The notes under the pieces were generated by a model. It made no database searches, was not told the origin of the DNA, and saw nothing but the letters and a program-made list of their open reading frames with translations. The position numbers and the translations under genes were made by a program. 64,000 bases of DNA from Synaphobranchus kaupii (taxonomy: Eukaryota > Chordata > Actinopteri > Anguilliformes > Synaphobranchidae), in assembly GCA_029718625.1 (NCBI GenBank), contig CM056377.1:39494699-39558698 (forward strand), given 5' to 3'. The first letter of the stretch is position 1, and every line of letters starts with the position of its first letter. Below are positions 54,701-64,000 of the stretch, in pieces.

Positions 54701-57700
54701 CCCTTAAAATGGTCATGAGTCTTCCAGGGATGAGAACAGAGGCGAAGGGTAAAGAGGCGTCCATCAGCAACAGTGACCGCGTGTCAGCATACTTGGAGCT
54801 GGCTGAGGCACTGAGGCTGAATGGCGAACAGGTACATGGAGATCTGCATCGCTTAAGATCATTTACGGCTACGAAGTAGTCGTACCTAGGCATGGACATC
54901 CTTTTCCAAAACTAATCGTCGATTTGTAATTATCTTCCGGGAAACAGTGTGATATAAAAGCAGGCGTGCCAGACTCCAGTGTCACTTTTTCAGTGTAAAT
55001 TTTTTTTTCCGTCAGCATGAAGCCACAAAGATAATGCAGGACGCCATCGTGAACTTCACCGGGGCGCCTGAGGAGATCCAGGTCACTCTGGCCAATGTAG
55101 ACCTGGCTCTGTCCAAAGAGGACGCGGATACAGCTCTGATTCTGCTGCGCGGCATCACCCCCGACCAGCAGCATTATGCAGAGGCCAAAGAAAAGCTTGC
55201 CAAAATATACCTAGAGAAAAGAAAGGACAAAAAACTCTACATTGCGTGCTACAGGTAGAGTGGGGTATTTTTTAAATGTTTTGCAGACACACACAGACTC
55301 TCACAGACACACACGCCACACATACTGGACTATATTACTTTTCTTGATTTTCATTTCTGAATAATGTCTTTGCACAAAAATGGTGTTCAAGCTGCTGCTC
55401 GGGTGTGGGGCACATGTAGCCATCGACTCATCATTCCAACAGTAGGTCGCTGATAAGTTTTTTGTTTCAGGGAACTATGTGAGGATGTGCCAGGGCCACA
55501 CTCTAGTGTCCTACTGGGTGATGCGTACATGAGAATAGAAGAGGTGTGTTCAATTCAGTTCAAGTTTTATTTGTCATGTGCAAAGTTTAACAGTGCAGTG
55601 AAAATGTAAAACTTTACAGACAGTAGACAATGATTAAAATAAATACAATAGAACTTGGAGGTACAGGGTGGCTCCAGCTGATTTTCAAGTCATTCCCGAG
55701 CAAATAATTACGTACCCTTACTATCTATGGACAAATGCTTTCATTTTTATACTTCTTTTTTTCAGCCAGAAAAGGCCATTGAGGTTTATCAGGCAGCACT
55801 GAAAAAGACTGCCAGAGACGCAACCTTGGCAAGGAAAATCGGGCAAGCATTTGTAAAGACTCACCAGTACAACCAGGTAAGTGCCTGGAGGGGTAATATA
55901 TTCTTTATTTTCAAATGTCAATTTACACACAACTAATTTTTCTATTGCTGGTCTATAGCTGAATTGTGCTTCGCCCTTGTCCTGTACGAGCTGTAAAGGA
56001 TGCTGTCATGCATGCTACCTCTTCCTGATTTGTTATGTCGCACTCGATAACTTTCAGGCGGTTAGCTACTACGAAGCTTCCCTTAAGATCAGTGGACAGG
56101 ATTTCCTGCGTAACGACTTGGCCGAGCTTCTTCTGAAAATGAGACAATATGAAAAAGCCAAGAAAATTCTCAACCAGGCCTTGGACCATGACCCAGGTAA
56201 ATTTAAATATATGAAACAGATTTGTAGTCAACTACATATGAGCTTAGTCAACAGACCTTACAGTGTATATTTTTGACTCTTTAGGCTAACTTTCACATTG
56301 CTTCTATGTTTATTGTAAATAATGGCAACATTCATATCCAGAATGAACTACAGCTTATGATACAAGTATACACATGAAGGCAAAAAGGGACTGAAGTGTT
56401 CAATAGCAAAACAATTCTTGCAATCACTGGAATTACAAAATAAAACATATTAAAAAGCTGCCTAGCCTATATTACATAGCAGGTTTTTATTACGTATAAC
56501 GCCTGTGACAGATCTTCAAAACAATAATTGATAGAATAATTATAGCAAATATTTATAGCTGTATATTGAATAGCATTGTATTTGTAACAATGCTTCTGAA
56601 AGAAAACCTAATTGAGTGTTATATTACTATAATGCATGCATTGCTATATCATTACTGTAATTGCTTTCTTTCCTTTCTTTTTTTTTTTTTTTACAGCAAA
56701 TGACTTGTTGACCATGATGAATGATGTAAAGTACTTGATTTTACTGGCCAAAATTGACAAGAGGTGTGGATCTCCTACTATGGACACACTGGAGAAGGTT
56801 AGATAACTGTTATAATAATCACGCCAAGAGGGACTCATTTACCTTCAGTTAGGCTCTGTGTGATTATTAGGTCGGTTTGAATAAGATAAGCAGCATACAT
56901 TTGAGCAATCCAGGTATACAGGCCTTTAGTGATCCTGCATGTAGATAGCAGTTATATTTAATAATATGCATGTGTTACCATAAGGCTTGAAAGATCTATA
57001 AGGTGTGACATTGGTTGCTTCCTGCAAGGCCTACAATATTCAGATGAGGGTCATGAGGCGCCTCCCACTGGAGCAGCCAGAAGATTTTCAGGAGCAGAAG
57101 ATGGTGGCGGCGTCCATCTGCCATCAGATCGGCCAGCTGAGACGCTCTCAGCAGGACTTTGACAGGGCCAAGAAATGCTACAAAGAGGCCCTGTCACACT
57201 GTGATGGAGACCAAAAGGTCAGTCACTGGTCTGTCCTGCTCTCGTGAGGCACATGCATGTAAATGTGCCTGGATCAGAGTCAGTCTGAAGTTCTGCACGA
57301 CTTTGAGCATAGTCTAGAGGGAAGCTTTTTCTCTTGACCAAACGCGGGCACCACTTTTGCACGCGATTTAGCAGGGGCTAAACTAACTGCACAATAGCAA
57401 TAAAGAAGTAGTACCATTACACGTTTGGCTGCAGAAGGACTGTATGTATTTCAGGAATCTGGTTCGGAAGATGGCATATGTTCTGTGCTGCGTTCTCAGA
57501 TAATACTTGAGTTGGCCCATTTACGCCTGGAGCAGGGTCACATGGAGTCTTGTTATCAGCAGTGCCAGGTGTTGTTGAAGAACCAGGATGACAATGAAGA
57601 GGCAACCATGGTACTGACCTTTTATCATACTATTTATAGCTGTTGCTGTTGCTTTCCAAATCATAACATTTAATGCTTAATATATCACAGAAATGTATCT

Positions 57701-60700
57701 CAGATGCCCTTTTCACCACTAACATTTTTTTATTCATCTGAATCTTCTCTGAAGCTGATGGCAGATCTGCTGTTTCGAAGAAAAGAGTATGATGGTGCAG
57801 TCCTGCACCTTACAAAACTAATGGAGCGAACTCCAGGTACAACACAGCCCTTTCTGTAGCTAAACCTCTCTACCATACATTACAGGTTAACTGTACTGCA
57901 TACTGTTTTATAATCTCATTAGAAACGGCATTTGCATTAAAACTGCTCGTATGTAAATAGTATCCATTTTACTTCATCATCAAGCATTGATGTTGACAGA
58001 AAACAAAAATCGGCTCATAATTCAATGTGTCAGGTATGAGGTGTCCTTATAATGTTTTAGGCATAAATCGATAATTGTTCTATTTAACAGATAACTACTT
58101 TGTTTTGGCCAAATTCATAAACTTGTTGAGAAGAACAGGGAAGCTTGATGATGCACCAGCCCACTTTGAAAGGTGTGAGAAACACTGTTCCAGGGCCACC
58201 ATCGAGCCAGGATATAACTTCTGCAAGGGCCTGTACTGCTGGTTAGTTTCTACCACCCCGATATCGAAAGTGGATGTGTTAAAAATGGAATAAATGGTTT
58301 GTTTTATTGCTTTGGTTTGTGCCTTCAGGCACACGGGACAGGCAAATGAAGCTTTGATGCACTTCAACAAGGCACGGCGAGACACGGACTGGAGCGAAGG
58401 GGCGGTACACCACATGATCGAGATATGCCTCAACCCAGACAGCGACACCGTCGGGGGGGAGGTGTTTGAGGCAGCTCAGGAGGAGTGGAGGTAGGCGGTC
58501 TGAAGCAGGAAGGGTACATCGGCGGCTAATGGCAAATTAGCACGCAGCAGTAAACCAAACTTCAGCATGAAACCAGATGTTCTCTGTTTAGCTGAGAAGC
58601 ATTGAAATATTTGGTCTGTCTCCAGGGCTGTTCATCAGTTATGGTAGTGGTTCAATGGGGGTGAACCACTACCATACGCCTTGTGGGTATACTACGAAGC
58701 AGCATTACTGAGTTAGCTGGCTAACTGCTCTGAGTAAATCCCAGAACAGCTCTTTTTATTTCAGTCCATGTTCCAGATTTGTTTTACTCAGTACAGTTAT
58801 CCAGCTAACTCAGTAATCCTGCTTCGTAGTATACCCCACTGGTAATTTGTTTGAATTCTGGAACTACCATTGTGAATAGCAAATCTTTTGTATGAACCGA
58901 AGAGCTGAAGGAATTCCCTTTTTGATGAATCATTTTATGGATGACAGAAGGGAGTCCGAGCCCTTGGGAGTGTCCACAGCTCAGAACCTGCTGAAGGAGT
59001 ACCATCCCCGCACCAGAGAAGGAGAGGAGAAAGCCCTGCTGCTTCACAACCGCTGTCTGATGGCTACCAAAGAACCCAAGCAAGTGGAGAGGGCTCTGGC
59101 AACATTCACTGAAATGGCCTCATCACTGGTAAAATTGTCCTCCAGCAATTAGAGATTAATTAATCAATTTGCTCCATCTAAAACAACAAGCTAAAACCTT
59201 TACATCATTTCCAAAGGTAGCCATTGTCAGAATTTTATTTCAAGGCATATTTTACTTGTGGTTGGCCAGATTTGTTTCTTATTATATAGCATTATTATAT
59301 AGCATTTCCTTATTCTGCCAGTTGTTTAACTTAATGGGTTTGTCATAAATTCACTCAAATGGTTCTGTATTGTGACTTAGCATTGTTTGTGCAATGTATT
59401 GTACAGTGGCTAATATTTAAATGGCAAGGAATGCTTTCATATTTCACTCCTTTGTCTTTCTATATGCTAGAGGTTCTGTACGTACGTACAGCATGTGTCT
59501 GTACTACTTTGGCAGAAAGACTTTTCTCTTCTGGGTGTGATGCAGATGTTACAGCTGACGACCGTGTTGTTTTTCAGGAGAACAATGTGCCGTATCTTCT
59601 GGCAATGGCCCAGGCCTTCATGATCCTCAAACAGGCGCCCAGGGCCAGGAACCAGCTGAAGAGACTCTCCAAGGTGGAGTGGAGCGAGAGCAACGCAGAG
59701 GATCTGGAGAAAGGCTGGATCCTCCTGGCTGACGTTTACATCAAGTCTGGAAAATATGACATCGCCATGGAGCTCTTGAAACGCTGCGTCCTCTACAACA
59801 AGGTGAGGGTCTATGAAGAGGAATAAGCGTAAGGCCATGTAAAAAAAATAAGTTGTTGATCGTCCTTTTTTTTTTTTTTAAGTCGTAGGGAGGGCGGTTT
59901 TTTTATTTTTTATTTAAGCACCAGGTACAGCGGACCGTAGAGAGAAATAAAGAGGACAGAATATATAGAACATTGCGTCTCTCGACCAAATTGCTTCTGT
60001 TTAATTGTAGCCTGTCAACATCAGTTTTGCTCATATTGATTGTAATGTTTCATGTATTTTTGGTCAATAAATGTTCCTTGATTGAATTCATCAAACACCT
60101 GCGATAAAGTCATGTCGACCTCCACCGAACACCCAAACCAACTTTATGAATTTAATTTCAGCAGCAGAGAAAATAGTCCCCAGTGTAGCTGTTGCCATGC
60201 AACACAGAAACAAAGCTAGGAATGGAATGCTAGCTAGCAAACGGACTAATAGCTAGCGTTATGTGCTAATAACATAACATAATAATAATAACATAATGTA
60301 ATAGTTAAAACGTTAGCTAAAACAGTTATCTATATATAGCCTATACAGATGTGAAGTAACGTTAACTTGCTTTCACACAACCAGGCTATGTTTCTCACGT
60401 TAACTTACAGCTAGCTAACGTTAATTACTAAGCCTAGCTAGCTAGCTAAATTCCTACTAAATTCGTATTTCCAAACTGAATAAATACTGCACCGCTAACC
60501 ACAAAAATGGTTTGCTAGATTAAAGTTGCTGTAACGTGCCGAATACAAACTTTTTTTATCTGCAGATTTAATGTTTTAACCGGTTTCATAAATCAGCTGT
60601 AAGCCTAAACTGTTGCTATCGTTACTAGCATAAAAGAGACAAATCTGTGGCTCTCCAGTGAGAATGTCACTCCACCGTTAATTTCCTTTCCAGTGGATTT

Positions 60701-63152
60701 GGTTTACAGTAGCTTTCGATTTTATGTCCACTCACGGACATGATTTCTCTAGCCTCCAGCCCAGCATCAGAAAGTTTTTGCTGCAGACGTGCGGAGTGAT
60801 ATTAATTTAAACGTCCAGGTAAACAGGTGTATTATTGCATCATAGGGGTACTATATCGCGAATATAGACACAGCTTTGAACGCCTCTCAACCAATCATAA
60901 TGCATGGTCAGAATTACCCGTTTTATAATATAGGCTACCATAGACAATCGCATGTGTGAACTCAAAGATGGCGTGCATTGTTCATTAGCAACCCGTATGC
61001 TGCACATGCACTCTAACAATTTTGCGTGGTGGTCGATAGAGGGCTAGGCCTAGTGGATCGGATAGGATCTCCTAGTGCGGTGTGAGTACGATTTTCTATC
61101 CAAATGGCTTAGAAATAGGATTTCCCCGTGTTTTCTGCAACTTCTGGCCATCGTCATGAAAAAATAAAAAAGTCGCCGGGGCCTTTTTCGGATGTCGGGC
61201 GGGGACGATCAACAACTTTTTTTTTTTACATGACCTAATTTATCTATGCCGAAGTTAACGCCGCAGTTTCTTGGCTTGTCATTATAGTCGTTTTGAAGTC
61301 ATGATGGTATCGCACCCACAACCTTTCAGTTACGACTGTAGTTCCCTAATGGTTATACTGCACTGCCCCCTGGTCTATATATTCTTTTAAAAAATTGTGT
61401 GAGTTTAATTTGTGTGAGTTTCATTTGAAATGATATACTCGTGTGTACCTTGGCCCTCCCAGTTCACAAAGACAAACAAACAGGAGCCCTGTAAAGGTCA
61501 TGTCAGCCAAGGTCTCAGCCGCCGAGTGTGAATGTGGCATCTGTACGCCTTGTGGAAAAACACTGGTGTGATTTATCTGCCTCCGCAGCTGTTCCGGGAG
61601 GCCACAGTTTTCCCAGGTTTGAGGTCAGGTCTCGAGTAAGCGAAAACCAAGCCCTGCTGCCTGCGATATCATCCTTTTGGCAGCGGGGCTGCAAGAATGC
61701 ACAGCAGATACGTAGCTCCGTTCCTGCTACACGCTTATGCGCGCCGCAAAAACATTTAACATTTTAATTCATTTTTTGGGAAACAAGCAACTTTACCCGA
61801 CACGACACCACTCAGTCAGATTATTCTAGTGCCAAAACCCCTTGGCGTAGTGATAATTCACAAACTGAACAACACATTGTGTCTGTGACCTGGGCTTGCG
61901 GTCTCTGAACAGACATGCGGGAAAACAGTTTTGTCCGTTTTGGAATGTTTCAGTAATCTTTTTTGATTGTGTGTTTGTTTTTATTGTGTATCATCAATGT
62001 TTGTTATTGTATAACTTTCAGAGCTGCCCTCTCGGTAGAGATTCTGTACTTCAGTGGAATCGCCCGATTAAATAAAGGTTAAATAAAATTTAATAAATAT
62101 GTCTGAATCAAGTGATTAAGATCATTTCCCATTCAGTCATCCTCTCTAAACTCACTGTGCAACAAACAAACTGTGCTGTGTTCAGTGTGAAACATAACTT
62201 GCATGAATATACTTTCTGAGAACATGGATATTCTCATTATTCAACATTAATCAAATTTTAGATTGCAAGTGCTGAACTGTCTCTGTAAAGTATAGACTCT
62301 ACTGACCTGCCTGGGTGTCAGGGTACCGTAGTGAATAGGGAGCTGGAATTATTAGCATACATTTTCGAGTTTGAGTTCTCAGTGGGTCACTGCTTTTGCA
62401 CTCTTGAGAAAGTTCCAGAATTGCTTTGCCAACTGTCCCATGGTTCAGATTTAGGCCGTGGAAGTTCAAAATGTGTGTCTGTCAGGCATATTGATAAACA
62501 TAAATAATTGTATGTCTCAATATTTCAGTCTTGCAGTAAAGCGTTTGAGTATTTGGGCTTCATCATGGAGAATGAACAGTCCTACAAAGATGCCATAGGT
62601 TATTATGAGCAGGCCTGGAAGTACACCAACAGAGTCAACCCATCCATGGGTGAGTTATTTACAAGTGTTCTGTTGTTACGTATATGACATGTGTTATCCA
62701 CAGTTGTGGCCTCTTTTATGATTAGTGCTGTTGTTATTAGTATTAGTAGTACGAGTAGCAGTTGTAGTAGTGCTGTTGTGAAGTAATATTATCCTTTGCT
62801 TAATAAACAGGTTTCAGACTTGCCTTCAATTATCTGAAATACAAGAAATACACAGAGGCAATAGATGTTTGCCGTAAGGTTTGTACAGTCCACTGGTATA
62901 TTTTCATAGACACTGTTTACCTCAAACATGTAATTCTTCTCAATCAATTTATTATGCACTATTTTCAGAAATAATCTATAGAAACAACTTGTCCTGGTTT
63001 TGCCGCACTTCTTTAAATAATAACAATATAATATAAATATTGAATACACTGTACTGAAGTTGACATTCTCTCAGGTTCTGACGGAGCACCCGGGCTACCC
63101 ACTTATCCAGACAGAAATCCTCAAGCGGGCCCAGCTAGCTCTCAGGCCTTAG
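48779..63152 (+). CDS. ttc21a: Tetratricopeptide repeat protein 21A (IFT139-type IFT-A subunit), complete, 29 coding exons
   Basis: TTC21 proteins are all-TPR solenoids of the IFT-A complex, needed for retrograde ciliary transport. Exons: 48779-48805, 49023-49152, 49572-49682, 49978-50144, 50594-50716, 50958-51115, 51341-51425, 51578-51676, 52236-52428, 52615-52712, 52875-53069, 53269-53398, 53710-53867, 54622-54831, 55016-55254, 55471-55543, 55766-55876, 56058-56196, 56697-56797, 57029-57217, 57500-57610, 57755-57836, 58091-58241, 58329-58490, 58948-59128, 59578-59802, 62529-62649, 62811-62878, 63075-63152. They total 3915 nt, or 1304 residues, against about 1320 in human TTC21A. Family landmarks are [19 protein letters not shown] (exon 4), [15 protein letters not shown] (exon 9), [18 protein letters not shown] (exons 13-14), [13 protein letters not shown] (exon 23) and the ending [12 protein letters not shown]21A and TTC21B are close paralogues; synteny with wdr48 and gorasp1 decides for TTC21A. 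Exon 4 has a weak donor (gttcat). Intron 26 (2.7 kb) holds a large non-autonomous transposon. Confidence 0.93.
55552..55658 (+). repeat. Teleost interspersed repeat fragment
   Basis: TTCAATTCAGTTCAAGTTTT and TGTCATGTGC followed by an ACAGTGCAGTGAAAATG segment resemble a common fish repeat whose full form I cannot classify. It lies in ttc21a intron 16. Confidence 0.4.
58685..58836. mobile_element. MITE with GGGTATACTACGAAGCA ends, ttc21a intron 24
   Basis: The 152-bp element has arms of about 45 bp (GGGTATACTACGAAGCAG, then ACTGAGTTAGCTGG) that pair almost perfectly. No target duplication could be identified. Non-coding. Confidence 0.75.
59832..61237. mobile_element. 1.4-kb non-autonomous DNA transposon, ttc21a intron 26
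   Basis: AGGCCATGTAAAAAAAATAA, GTTGTTGATCGTCC at the left reappears inverted at the right (about 61200-61237), with further weaker pairing inward (AAGTCG near a GC-rich patch). The interior has several CpGs and TAGC-rich stretches but no open frame of note. It accounts for about half of the 2.7-kb intron. The superfamily is not recognised and no clear target duplication is seen. Confidence 0.55.
61308..61371 (-). mobile_element. SINE head fragment
   Basis: About 64 bp closely resembles the tRNA-like head of the SINE at 7628-7856: on the minus strand a GGGCAGTGCAGTATAACCAT start and a CTGAAAGGTTG segment. The body and tail are absent. It lies in ttc21a intron 26. Confidence 0.6.
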
Positions 63153-64000
63153 AGCTGAGGAGGAGGTCCAAACATAGGCTTGCTGTTCCTTGCAAAGATG
63201 CCTGCATTCCTTGGATAAACTCTCGTCGCATTTTCTTCAGAAGCGAAAATCGCCTAAACATACCTCTCTGCTGTGAAAACAGCCTCTTTTCTTTATGTAC
63301 ACAGTGCCTTGTTCTGTGGTAGGGTTTAGTAAATTTACCGTATATGTGACTTGGTTTTACCAATTTAATTTCTCATTGCAAATGTTATGTCTTTGTGCAT
63401 TGTCAACAAATTATGGTCTTTGTCCTTTGTAAAGACTTCTTTGTTGTGTTTCTGTTTTTATGTTTACAGATAAACCATATGAGATCAATTGATGGCTTTT
63501 TGAAATATACATATGTTTTCAAATGTATTGTAGTCATTTTGTTTTAAAAGTACAGTTTTCTCATGAAGGCTTTGGATGAAAAAGAAAATTTGTACAGAAG
63601 TCCATAATAAGTACAGAAACTACTAGAAAACAAAAGTATTTAAATTTTTAGAAAACAAATACTACAGTATAAAGAATCATTATGCCATTTCTACTTATGC
63701 TTGCAGGTCTTTTTCAATTAAACAAAGCTTTGTTCAAGACAGAGAAATCAAGATGGTGTCCAACCCTATGAGCCATCATTCTTGGATGTTTTTTCTCTCT
63801 TTTTTGCCTTTGTGTTACATGATGATCCAGATGATTACCCAATGACATTGCTTTGTTGGTGTAGAGGCCATTTTTAAATGCAAAATAGATACTTCTATTT
63901 AATTCCATTTGTAACAGGGCGATTCAATAGTGACCTTATAAGAGATGTGTAAATCCAAAATATCGTAAGACTCCACAAATTGGTAGAAAAAGGCTACAAG
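63153..64000 (+). other. ttc21a: ttc21a 3' UTR (runs toward the window end)
   Basis: The sequence after the TAG is AT-rich and has no new gene. An ATTAAA variant occurs near 63717, but no AATAAA was found, so the transcript may end there or beyond the window. Confidence 0.5.

Noticed and set aside
60188..60202. GTTGCCATGCAAC as an RFX X-box
   Set aside because: The motif is a good palindrome but lies deep in ttc21a intron 26 inside a transposon, with no promoter context.
48779..63152. TTC21B instead of TTC21A
   Set aside because: Sequence landmarks are shared by both paralogues, but the WDR48 and GORASP1 neighbours belong to the TTC21A locus.

Overview
The window is nuclear DNA of a ray-finned (teleost-type) fish. 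It carries split vertebrate genes with GT-AG introns, and its introns and flanks are full of fish-typical repeats: Tc1/mariner relics, hAT and Harbinger-like MITEs, a tRNA-derived SINE with an eel L2-like tail, and a LINE 3' end. The species cannot be named from the sequence.

Three complete protein-coding genes could be assembled exon by exon. wdr48 (+ strand, 19 coding exons, 14952-33883, 677 codons) encodes the WD-repeat activator of the USP1/USP12/USP46 deubiquitinases. gorasp1 (- strand, 9 coding exons, 42716-48214, 418 codons) encodes the Golgi stacking protein GRASP65. ttc21a (+ strand, 29 coding exons, 48779-63152, 1304 codons) encodes an IFT139-type TPR protein of the IFT-A ciliary retrograde complex. 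All exon phases close and the exon counts equal those of the mammalian orthologues. The order WDR48-GORASP1-TTC21A matches human 3p22, which is the main reason for calling TTC21A and not TTC21B. gorasp1 and ttc21a are head to head with 564 bp between their start codons, and that interval holds a candidate RFX X-box.

Layout: 1-14.9 kb is intergenic and repeat-dense, with Harbinger-like MITEs, a decayed Sleeping-Beauty-type Tc1, a SINE, a cluster of hAT MITEs from 9.2 to 11.1 kb, a solo LTR and a LINE 3' end. 14.9-33.9 kb is wdr48, whose introns host a full-length but dead Tc1, two hAT MITEs with exact 8-bp target duplications, an 870-bp TA-flanked element, a Tc1 tail and a Kolobok-like element with a THAP relic. 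33.9-36.8 kb is the wdr48 3' UTR and intergenic DNA. 36.8-39.9 kb is a stack of nested elements. 39.9-42.7 kb is AT-rich and probably includes the gorasp1 3' UTR. 42.7-63.2 kb holds the gorasp1/ttc21a pair.

I found no new enzymatic or defence system. The most unusual structures are two similar-sized TA-flanked transposons that share one ~381-bp foldback core but have unrelated terminal repeats, a Kolobok-like element with 322-bp inverted repeats nested in a MITE arm, and a solo LTR nested in a hAT MITE with both target duplications readable.
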